Source: Cohnella sp. OV330 (GTDB lineage: Bacteria; Bacillota; Bacilli; Paenibacillales; Paenibacillaceae). From it: DNA of 64,000 nt. Each line of letters begins with the position of its first letter. The stretch's first letter is position 1. The stretch is taken from positions 793,200-857,199 of the forward strand of contig NZ_FOKE01000001.1 in assembly GCF_900112065.1 (NCBI RefSeq), read 5' to 3'. The notes beneath the pieces were generated by a model, which saw nothing but the letters and a program-made list of their open reading frames with translations, did not search any database and was not told where the DNA came from. This document shows positions 1-6,882 of the stretch, in pieces. A program made the position numbers and the translations under genes.

Positions 1-19
1 ATGGGGTTGTTTGACGATG

Positions 20-61
20 AAAAAAGCGCCCCCTCTCCGCATCAGGCGGAGTCGAAGGCGC
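20..61 (-). terminator. Rho-independent terminator of the Fsr-type exporter gene
   Basis: Read on the minus strand, an outer GCGCC/GGCGC pair encloses an inner CTCCGC/GCGGAG stem with a five-base loop, followed by six T. It lies about 30 bases beyond the stop codon of the minus-strand MFS gene, where its terminator should be. Confidence 0.8.
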
Positions 62-92
62 TCGGAAGAGCGAGCTAACAAGCTATGCGGCG

Positions 93-1340
93 TTAAGCGG
101 CGCGCTTGCGGTCGGACGGCAGCATCATGGCCAGGAAGCCGACGACCGGCAGGATGCCGATCGTGCGCATGACCTCGGACATGCCGTACACGTCGGCGGC
201 TTTGCCGAGCACGACCGCGCCGATGGCGCCCATGCCGAAGGCGAGGCCGGTCGTCAGGCCTGAGGCCATGCCGACTTTGGTGGGCAGCAGGTGCTGCGCG
301 TAGACGACGGCGACGGAGAAGCCGGACAGCAGAATGAAGCCCATGATCGCGATGACCGGATAGACGGCCCACAACGGCACGTACGGCAGTACGAGCGAGA
401 AAGGCAGCGCGCCTACGATCGAGAGCACGATCATTTTTTTCAGCCCGATCCGGTCCGCCATGACGCCGCCGAAGAAGGTGCCCGCCACGCCGGTAGCGAG
501 GAACAGGAACAGCGGGATTTGCGCGGAAGACTTGGACAGGCCGTAGTGATCGATCAGGTAAAACTGGTAAAACCCGCTGATCCCCGAATGATACCAGGAG
601 CGGCCGAAGACGATGAAGACGAGCAGCGTCATGGCGAACAGCGCCCGCGGATGGTTCGTCAGCTCGGCGACGGCCCCGGCGCCTGCTTTGCGCTTCGCGC
701 TGGCGGCTTCGCTTTTTTCGCGCCAGGCGTTTAGCTGTCCCTTGTACCAGGGCGTTAGCCACAGCAAGGCCGCGATGGCGAAAGCCGCGAACAGCGTCCC
801 CCAGATCGCGCCGTGCTGACCGAAGGGGATAAAGATCGCCGCGGCCATGAGCGGCGCGAGCGAGCTGCCCGCGTTGCCCCCGACCTGGTAGATCGATTGA
901 GCCAGTCCCCGCTTGCCTCCCGCCGCGAAGTAGACGACGCGCGAGCCTTCTGGGTGGAAGATGGACGACCCGAGACCGATGAACATAACCGCGAGCAGCA
1001 CGCTCCAGAAAGCCGGCGCGAAGGCGATGCCGACCATGCCGATCAGACTGAGGCACATGCCGAGCGGCAGCAGGTAAGGCCGCGCGGTTTTATCCGTATA
1101 GGATCCGACGACCGGCTGCATGACCGAAGACGTCATATTGAGCGCGAACGTGATCCAGCCCACTTGGGCGAACGACAGGCTTAGCGACTTTTCGAGAACG
1201 GTGAACATCGCGGGGACGACCGCTTGCATCGAATCGTTCATCATATGGACGAAGCTGATGCAGAGCAGCACGGGCATGACGGCGAGAGAGGCGTCGCGGG
1301 CGCTGCCCGGCTCGGCGCGCGTCGATGCGGTGGATGCCAT
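93..1340 (-). CDS. fsr: MFS transporter, fosmidomycin-resistance (Fsr) type
   Basis: A 415-residue major facilitator superfamily exporter of the inner membrane, with about twelve hydrophobic segments. The N-terminal half carries the signature of the Fsr branch: the HMMNDSMQAVVPAM stretch in helix 1, and GLGSSIFHPEGSRVV near residue 125, where HPE is typical of fosmidomycin-resistance proteins. The start ATG follows AAGGA at a good distance. A TTGACT-17-TAAACT promoter lies upstream and a terminator downstream, so the gene is probably monocistronic. Known relatives expel fosmidomycin and other small compounds; the natural substrate here is unknown. The family assignment is firm, the substrate is inference. 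Confidence 0.87.
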   Translation of the reverse strand: MASTASTRAEPGSARDASLAVMPVLLCISFVHMMNDSMQAVVPAMFTVLEKSLSLSFAQVGWITFALNMTSSVMQPVVGSYTDKTARPYLLPLGMCLSLIGMVGIAFAPAFWSVLLAVMFIGLGSSIFHPEGSRVVYFAAGGKRGLAQSIYQVGGNAGSSLAPLMAAAIFIPFGQHGAIWGTLFAAFAIAALLWLTPWYKGQLNAWREKSEAASAKRKAGAGAVAELTNHPRALFAMTLLVFIVFGRSWYHSGISGFYQFYLIDHYGLSKSSAQIPLFLFLATGVAGTFFGGVMADRIGLKKMIVLSIVGALPFSLVLPYVPLWAVYPVIAIMGFILLSGFSVAVVYAQHLLPTKVGMASGLTTGLAFGMGAIGAVVLGKAADVYGMSEVMRTIGILPVVGFLAMMLPSDRKRAA

Positions 1341-1382
1341 GAATGATTCCTTCTTTCGGGTTTTTCCGTTTGATGAGATTAA

Positions 1383-1411
1383 AGTTTAGGAGCCGTAGGC
1401 CATGAAGTCAA
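1383..1411 (-). promoter_or_regulatory. Sigma-A-type promoter of the Fsr-type exporter gene
   Basis: On the minus strand, TTGACT (plus positions 1406-1411) is followed after 17 bases by TAAACT (1383-1388), some 40 bases before the ATG. The -35 matches consensus at five of six bases, the -10 at four of six. Confidence 0.5.
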
Positions 1412-1603
1412 GCGAAGAATATCGATCGGGGCCATCGGAATAATGCATTCATAACCGGACGGGGGCTTGAAACAGACCTTCCTCCACGGCCCGTTGAGGG
1501 ATTGCCTGCGTTGGAAGCGGACATATTGACTATTGGGACGCTCTTTCTGATTCTTTCGCAAAGGGCATCGATATGATTATGACATTGGGAGGCAAGGCCG
1601 AAC

Positions 1604-2227
1604 GTGCATAAGCAAGTGATACGCGATTGGGTGATGCTCGCCGTCTTCGTGACGGCTGCGATTGGCTTGCTGCTATTTCACCGCGGACCCGCGCAAGCTG
1701 CGCAAAGCCGCGAGTCGTCCATCCAGAACGAGCAGGTCAGCGAAGCGGCCGCCGTCCGCAACGTCTCGCTCTCGGCCCGTCCCGCGGCGCCGAAGCTTCT
1801 GGCCATAGCCCCCGACTTCTCTTTGGAAGGCTTGGACGGCGTCACGCATTCCTTGTCCGACTATCGGGGCAAGCCCGTCGTCCTGAACTTCTGGGCTTCC
1901 TGGTGCGGTCCGTGCAGAGCGGAGGCCTCTGCCCTCGTCAAGACCGCAGCGCTATACAAAGACAAGGCGACCGTCGTGGCCGTCAATCTGACCGCCTCCG
2001 ACGACGAATCCGCCGCGAGGTCCTTCGCCTCCGATCAACGATTCGCGTTTCCCGTGCTGCTTGACCGCTTGGGCACCGTCGGGGAACTTTACCGCATCCG
2101 GCCGATTCCGACCACGCTGTTCATCGATGCCCAAGGCGTCGTCGCGGACGAAGCGCTCGGCGCGCTCGACGAGGCAGAGTTCGCGCGGCGGATCGAAGCG
2201 CTGCTCAAGCGCGCGGATCGGAGTTAG
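1604..2227 (+). CDS. Membrane-anchored thioredoxin-like protein, TlpA/ResA family
   Basis: A 207-residue thiol-disulfide oxidoreductase acting outside the membrane. It starts with GTG, eleven bases after GGGAGG. Residues 9-26 form a hydrophobic anchor, followed by a low-complexity Ala/Ser linker to about residue 65. The thioredoxin fold follows: FSLEGLDGVTHSLSDYRGK, then the active site NFWASWCGPC (the redox pair C-x2-C) and the cis-proline in IRPIPTT. This is the ResA/TlpA layout, in which such proteins reduce apocytochrome c or other exported disulfides. No cytochrome-maturation gene is next to it, so the partner is unknown. A 14-bp tandem duplication spans its stop codon. Confidence 0.9.
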   Translation: MHKQVIRDWVMLAVFVTAAIGLLLFHRGPAQAAQSRESSIQNEQVSEAAAVRNVSLSARPAAPKLLAIAPDFSLEGLDGVTHSLSDYRGKPVVLNFWASWCGPCRAEASALVKTAALYKDKATVVAVNLTASDDESAARSFASDQRFAFPVLLDRLGTVGELYRIRPIPTTLFIDAQGVVADEALGALDEAEFARRIEALLKRADRS

Positions 2228-2240
2228 CGGATCGGAGTTA
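2213..2240. repeat. 14-bp perfect tandem duplication over a stop codon
   Basis: GCGGATCGGAGTTA occurs twice head to tail, at 2213-2226 and 2227-2240. The first copy encodes the C-terminus of the thioredoxin-like protein and supplies the TA of its TAG stop; the second copy lies just after the stop. It looks like a recent replication-slippage event. Confidence 0.85.
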
Positions 2241-2360
2241 GCGCCGACGCCGCAATGCCATTGCAACCTGTCCTCGAGCGGTTAAAATGAAGGAATACGG
2301 TCTTGCGCTTGCGACGAAGCGCGAGAATTGCCGTGCCATCACGTCGGGGAGGCATGCGAT

Positions 2361-3356
2361 ATGGAGCAATATCGGGCTTTGGTAGCGAGATTAAGCGGCG
2401 AAGAAGTGCTCGCCTCGGTCGAACAATTGGAAGTCCCGTCACTGCAGGACGGCTATGTGCGCATACGAGTCTCGTATTCCAGCGTGAACTTCAAGGATGC
2501 CCTCGCGGTCAGTCCGCGCGGGAACGTCGTTAAAAGCTATCCGCACGTGCCTGGCATCGACCTCGCGGGCACCGTCGCCGCATCGAAGGACGCGCGGTTT
2601 CGCGAAGGCGACCCGGTACTCGTCACGGGATACGGCCTTGGCGTATCCGCGGACGGCGGCTATGCCGAGCTCGCGCAGGTGCCCGCCGACTGGGTCGTTC
2701 CGCTGCCCGCCGGACTCACTGCCCAGGAGGCGATGGCGTTCGGCACGGCGGGATTCACGGCCGCGCTGTCGGTCCTTCGCTTGGAGGAAGCCGGCCTCGC
2801 GCCCGGACAAGGCCCCGTACTGGTGACGGGCGCGACCGGCGGCGTCGGCAGCGTCGCGGTCTCGATGCTGGCCGGCCTCGGATACGAGGTGGCGGCCAGC
2901 TCTCGCAAGGCCGACGCCGAAGCGCAGGCCTTCCTGCGGGGGCTTGGCGCGAGCGAGCTCCTGCCGCCGGATGCGCTGCGCTTGCCGGAGGGCAAGGCGA
3001 TCGCGCGCGAGCGCTGGGCCGGCGTCATCGATCCGGTCGGCGGCCCGGCGCTGCGGGACGTGCTCGGCACGGTCCGCTACGGCGGCGGCGTCGCGCTGAG
3101 CGGATTCACGGGCGGCGCGGACTTCGCCGCGAACGTCTATCCGTTCATCCTGCGCGGCGTAAGGCTCCTCGGCATCGATTCGGTGCTCTGCCCGATGCCG
3201 GAGCGGCTGCGCGCCTGGGAACGGATGGCCGGCGATCTGAAGCCCGCCGGCCTGCTGGACGCGATCGCGAGCGAAGCGACGCTCGAGGAGCTGCCGGGCG
3301 CGCTTAGCGCAATTCTGCGCGGCGAGATGCGCGGTCGCGTCATCGCGAAGCTGTGA
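2361..3356 (+). CDS. YhdH/YhfP family quinone oxidoreductase (acrylyl-CoA reductase type)
   Basis: A cytosolic 331-residue NADPH-dependent medium-chain dehydrogenase/reductase without zinc ligands. The GroES-like N-terminal half contains SYSSVNFKDALA and the HVPGIDLAGTV motif of the YhdH branch; the Rossmann half carries VTGATGGVGSVA. Members reduce activated double bonds such as acrylyl-CoA or quinones. I chose the ATG at 2361, not the in-frame codon at 2328, because GGGGAGG stands seven bases before it. The gene stands alone and ends in a strong terminator. Family certain, physiological substrate unknown. Confidence 0.9.
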   Translation: MEQYRALVARLSGEEVLASVEQLEVPSLQDGYVRIRVSYSSVNFKDALAVSPRGNVVKSYPHVPGIDLAGTVAASKDARFREGDPVLVTGYGLGVSADGGYAELAQVPADWVVPLPAGLTAQEAMAFGTAGFTAALSVLRLEEAGLAPGQGPVLVTGATGGVGSVAVSMLAGLGYEVAASSRKADAEAQAFLRGLGASELLPPDALRLPEGKAIARERWAGVIDPVGGPALRDVLGTVRYGGGVALSGFTGGADFAANVYPFILRGVRLLGIDSVLCPMPERLRAWERMAGDLKPAGLLDAIASEATLEELPGALSAILRGEMRGRVIAKL

Positions 3357-3372
3357 CGGCAGGCGTGGCGAA

Positions 3373-3418
3373 AAAGGAAAGCCGAGCGCGGGTTAGATCC
3401 GTGCTCGGCTTTCCTTTT
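3373..3418. terminator. Bidirectional terminator between the oxidoreductase and transporter genes
   Basis: AAGGAAAGCCGAGC pairs with GCTCGGCTTTCCTT over fourteen bases around a fifteen-base loop, with A-rich and T-rich flanks. It sits between two convergent genes and can serve both. Confidence 0.9.
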
Positions 3419-3429
3419 ATATATGAGAT

Positions 3430-4113
3430 CTATCGTTCGTCCGCGAACTTGAAGCTTCGGGCCCAATAGATGACCGGCGTCGATGCGGCGGAGATGACGA
3501 ACTTCAGCACGTAGGTCGTGATGGCGATCTCCCACCAGACGTCCCAGGGATACAGGCCGATGAAGGCGATCGAACTGAAAATGAGCGTATCGACGAGCTG
3601 GCTGAGCCCCGTGCTGCCGTTGTTGCGGATCCACAGCTGGGACCGGCTCGGGTAGGCGACCTTCAAGCGGCTGAAAATGCGAACGTCCAGGAACTGGCTC
3701 ACGAAGTACGCGCACAGGCTGCCGAGAACGATCCGCGGCGTCGTGCCGAAAATCGTCTGCAGCGCATCTTGACTGAAGTCGTCTGCGCCGGGCTTGAAGT
3801 GAAGCACCATTTGCATGATGACAAGCGACATGATCATGGTGAAAAAGCCGAACCAGACCGCCTTCCGCGCTTCCTTTTCCCCGTACTTCTCGTTCAGCAG
3901 GTCGGTAGTGAGGTAGATCGTGGCGTAAATGGTGTTGCCGAGCGTCATGACGATGCCGAAAATCTCGATCGTCTTGACGACCTGGATGTTGGCCAGCAGC
4001 GTCGCGGCGCCGATCCAGGTGTACAGCCCGTTCTTACCGAACAGGCGGTAGCAGACGAGGAACAGCGCGAAGTTGACCGCGACGAATCCCACGCCCCAGA
4101 GCAGGTTGAACAT
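3430..4113 (-). CDS. yhhQ: Queuosine precursor transporter (YhhQ family)
   Basis: A 227-residue integral membrane protein of the YhhQ/VUT (DUF165) family, with about six hydrophobic segments and the family stretch TIYLTTDLLNEKYGEKEARKA. Family members import preQ0/preQ1 for queuosine modification of tRNA anticodons. Length matches E. coli YhhQ (221 residues). The ATG at 4113 follows AGGAGG by nine bases, and that Shine-Dalgarno lies inside a preQ1-I riboswitch. This supports the function independently of the protein sequence. Upstream codons in the same frame lie within the riboswitch and cannot be the start. Confidence 0.93.
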   Translation of the reverse strand: MFNLLWGVGFVAVNFALFLVCYRLFGKNGLYTWIGAATLLANIQVVKTIEIFGIVMTLGNTIYATIYLTTDLLNEKYGEKEARKAVWFGFFTMIMSLVIMQMVLHFKPGADDFSQDALQTIFGTTPRIVLGSLCAYFVSQFLDVRIFSRLKVAYPSRSQLWIRNNGSTGLSQLVDTLIFSSIAFIGLYPWDVWWEIAITTYVLKFVISAASTPVIYWARSFKFADER

Positions 4114-4122
4114 ATTGGACTT

Positions 4123-4160
4123 CCTCCTAGTTTTGATGACGCGGGAGGTCTCGAACCGCG
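4123..4160 (-). promoter_or_regulatory. preQ1-I riboswitch controlling translation of yhhQ
   Basis: The minus strand reads CGCGG, then TTCGAGACCT, CCCGCG, and an A-rich tail TCATCAAAACTAGGAGG. This matches the class I preQ1 aptamer: a five-base-pair P1 stem, an L1 loop starting TTC, and a tail ending AAAACTAGG, as in the B. subtilis queC leader. The tail runs straight into the AGGAGG ribosome binding site, and CCTCC in the loop/stem is complementary to it, so ligand binding would hide the Shine-Dalgarno. The aptamer call rests on pattern matching by eye. Confidence 0.85.
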
Positions 4161-4187
4161 GCTCCGTGTCCCGGAGCAATGCCTACC

Positions 4188-4196
4188 ATTATAGCA
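4188..4196 (-). promoter_or_regulatory. Extended -10 promoter of the yhhQ transcript
   Basis: On the minus strand TGCTATAAT gives a perfect TATAAT hexamer with an upstream TG, some 28 bases before the riboswitch aptamer. No good -35 hexamer is present, as is common for extended -10 promoters. Confidence 0.65.
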
Positions 4197-4283
4197 TAGC
4201 GGATTGCGGGCGCCAGCAAAAAAATCCGGCTGCCGGGATGCCCGAGGGCATTCCTGGCAACCGGTTCGCACGCGAATGCGCCG

Positions 4284-6698
4284 TTATTCGGAGGGTTCGA
4301 GCGGAGGCGGTAGCGGAAGGGCCGTATACTGAACAGTATTGGACCCTCCGTCGTTGTATCCGCCGACGACGATCAATTGAAACTCGTAATCGACGCCTTC
4401 CTCCAAGTTTTTAACGAGTACGCTGCTATTCGTCCATTCGAGATCTACATCTGGCCATTTGGCGATGCCGTTGCCTGTGCCGTCATTGACAAAAATCCAC
4501 AAATCCTTACTTCCCAGCGGTTGGGTAAACGTTAGGAGAACCTGCGAGCCGCCGTTTTCTTCGGACGGATACACTGCGAGATCACCGATCTCTCCGATGT
4601 AATCGTACTCGACATGAATGGGTTCCGGCGTCAGCGTGAAGATCGCATTTTCATTCTCGGGTACGGAGGCGTCGGTGACCCAAGCTTTAAACGATATATC
4701 TCTGTCTACCGTTGACCTGCCGATCCAGACTGAATATTGAATATGAAATTCCAAGCCGTTCGGGAACGAATAAGCCTCTTCGGGAAAATGCCCCGCGAAA
4801 CGGTCTGTTTCTTCGATTCGATTCATCGTGAAGCTGCCCTCGCCGTATTCATGGACATAGTCGACGTACAATTCATCGCCTTCATATCCCGGCAAAGTCA
4901 ATTCTACGCCGTTCAAGGCCTTCGTTAAATCCAGTCCATCGTTTTCCGCACTTACGTGCACGGTGAGCGTCTCGTCTTCATAGGTGTAATTCGTCATTTC
5001 CAGCTTCACGTCCGCCGAGAGCCTGAAATGAATCACGGTCTCTCCTCCCGCCGCATTCTTTGCGGTCAAAACGTAGGTTCCCGTCTCGGACAGTTCGCCG
5101 CCAAGCTCGTAGTCTACAACGAGTTCGCCGTCCTTGGTTAGCTCGACGGACGTAATATCGCTGCCCTCGCCGAGCTCCGGCGTAACGGCTGCCGTATAGG
5201 TCATTTCGTCTTTTACGCCATTAATGACCGGTCCGGGCGTCGGTGTCGGTTCCTCGCTAGGCGACGGCGAAGGACTCGGATCGTCGCTTGGCGACGGCGA
5301 AGGACTCGGGTCCTCGCTTGGCGACGGCGAAGGACTCGGGTCATCGCTCGGCGATGGCGAAGGACTCGGGTCATCGCTCGGCGATGGCGAAGGACTCGGG
5401 TCATCGCTCGGCGATGGCGAAGGACTCGGGTCATCGCTCGGCGACGGCGAAGGACTCGGGTCTTCGCTTGGCGACGGAGAAGCGCTAGGCTCCTCGCTCG
5501 GCGACGGCGTAGGAGTCGGCGCGGGAGTCGGCACTGGTCCGCCCGACGATGCATTTCCGCCGGTCGAGCCCGTCTCGCCTTGGAGCAGCACGCCTGCTTC
5601 GCGCTCTACGCTGCCTGGCGCCTGCTCGAACGACGAGCCCGACACGTAGAGGTGAGCACTATTGATCTTGCCAGAGCCAGTAACGAAGATGATCGCATAC
5701 ACGTTCAAGCTGCCTACGGATGAGCCCGGGGGCACGATCAGCAAGCCCTGCGAACGGAAATCAAGCTGCGTGATGAACGTCGTGCCTTCCAGGACGAGCC
5801 GCAGCTTGCCGGCCAGCTTGTTCACGACGACCTGGCCAAGTTTGGCGTCCGACAGGTGCACGCTATGCTCGCCGCCGCCGGCGACGGTCAGCTTCCCGTC
5901 GACGGTCACGCCCTCAAGCTGCGCGTCGCCCTCGCCGACCTCGGCGCCGATCGTCAGATCGCCGCGGACGACCGTGTTGCGCAGCGTCACGCCCGGCGCC
6001 GCGATCGACACGCTGCCGGCGATCTCCTGCGTGCCTTCGGCAGGTCCGTAGACGCCGGCTTTGTCGTATACGGTCGTGCGCGTCCGCTCGCGAAGCGCCC
6101 AGGCCTTGTCCAGCGCCACGACGGCTTCGGCGCGGGTCATCGCCTTGGCCGGACGGAACGTGCCGTCGGGATAGCCGCCGAGAAGCTTCGAATAGACCGC
6201 GGAACCGACGGACGCCTTGCTCCACGACCGGACATCCGACGCATCCGAAAATGCCGGCTCGGCCGCTCCCGTTTCCGTCAGTCCGTCCAGCTTCGCGAGC
6301 ACGACCGCCGCTTCTTCCCGCGTGACGCTTCGGGACGGGCGAATCGTGCCGTCGGGGTAACCCGACAGAATGCCCGCGCTCGCAGCCACGTTGATCGCTC
6401 CCGCATACCAGCTCCCCTCGCGGACGTCGCTATAATTCCCTGCGCCCGCACCGTCAGCTTGAAGCCCGAAGGCGCGGACGGCCAACGTCGCGAATTCCGC
6501 GCGCGTGACCGGCTGGTCCGGCTGCAGCCCGCCGCTCCCGGCGCCCGCCAGCCAACCTTTATTCACCCATGCGTTCAGCGTGTCCTGGGCCCAGTGTCCC
6601 GGGAGCTCCGCAGCCGAAACCGCGCCTCCCCAACCCGCGCCAAGCATGGACAGCGCGATGGCGCAAGCCGACACCTTGACTCCTTTTCCCCATGCCAC
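4284..6698 (-). CDS. Secreted S-layer homology (SLH) domain protein with Ser-Pro repeat linker
   Basis: About 804 residues. A signal peptide ending near AVSA is followed at once by three SLH domains over roughly 190 residues (HWAQDTLNAWV, PDQPVTRAEFATL, YPDGTIRPSRSVTREEAAV, YPDGTFRPAKAMTRAEAVV), which bind pyruvylated secondary wall polymer. A threonine/valine-rich region without a recognised family follows, then nine copies of a ten-residue Pro/Ser/Asp linker (nt 5251-5520), an Ig-like stretch and a C-terminal region I do not recognise. GTG at 6698 follows GGAGAGG by nine bases and gives a clean signal peptide; ATGs at 6707 and 6722 are alternatives with poorer spacing. A surface structural or adhesive role is inferred. 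Confidence 0.85.
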   Translation of the reverse strand: MAWGKGVKVSACAIALSMLGAGWGGAVSAAELPGHWAQDTLNAWVNKGWLAGAGSGGLQPDQPVTRAEFATLAVRAFGLQADGAGAGNYSDVREGSWYAGAINVAASAGILSGYPDGTIRPSRSVTREEAAVVLAKLDGLTETGAAEPAFSDASDVRSWSKASVGSAVYSKLLGGYPDGTFRPAKAMTRAEAVVALDKAWALRERTRTTVYDKAGVYGPAEGTQEIAGSVSIAAPGVTLRNTVVRGDLTIGAEVGEGDAQLEGVTVDGKLTVAGGGEHSVHLSDAKLGQVVVNKLAGKLRLVLEGTTFITQLDFRSQGLLIVPPGSSVGSLNVYAIIFVTGSGKINSAHLYVSGSSFEQAPGSVEREAGVLLQGETGSTGGNASSGGPVPTPAPTPTPSPSEEPSASPSPSEDPSPSPSPSDDPSPSPSPSDDPSPSPSPSDDPSPSPSPSDDPSPSPSPSEDPSPSPSPSDDPSPSPSPSEEPTPTPGPVINGVKDEMTYTAAVTPELGEGSDITSVELTKDGELVVDYELGGELSETGTYVLTAKNAAGGETVIHFRLSADVKLEMTNYTYEDETLTVHVSAENDGLDLTKALNGVELTLPGYEGDELYVDYVHEYGEGSFTMNRIEETDRFAGHFPEEAYSFPNGLEFHIQYSVWIGRSTVDRDISFKAWVTDASVPENENAIFTLTPEPIHVEYDYIGEIGDLAVYPSEENGGSQVLLTFTQPLGSKDLWIFVNDGTGNGIAKWPDVDLEWTNSSVLVKNLEEGVDYEFQLIVVGGYNDGGSNTVQYTALPLPPPLEPSE
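5251..5520. repeat. Coding minisatellite: nine 30-bp units
   Basis: Nine contiguous units of exactly 30 bp start at 5251, 5281, 5311 and so on to 5491. Read on the minus strand they encode a ten-residue repeat of the pattern PSPSPS plus two acidic residues. Units four to six (5341-5430) are identical, which suggests recent slippage; the outer units differ mostly at synonymous positions. Confidence 0.95.
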
Positions 6699-6882
6699 CT
6701 CGATCATCCTCTCCTTGCACATTTCGTCTGGTGCCTATCCTACCAGGGAAACGGGAGAGAAATCGATTTACTTTCGTTAATTTTCGACAGCATCTGCCAA
6801 AAGGAAAATGACGCGCGCGCGCCGAATACCTTTCTAAATAGTATAAGTTTGTTACCAGACCTATCGAATCGAGGTATGCATC

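Noticed and set aside
1..78. 25-codon plus-strand frame starting ATG at base 1
   Set aside because: It runs through the exporter terminator hairpin and could be chance; the upstream context is missing.
1379..1561. 60-codon minus-strand frame between the exporter and thioredoxin genes
   Set aside because: No ribosome binding site or family resemblance; it covers the -35/-10 of the exporter promoter.
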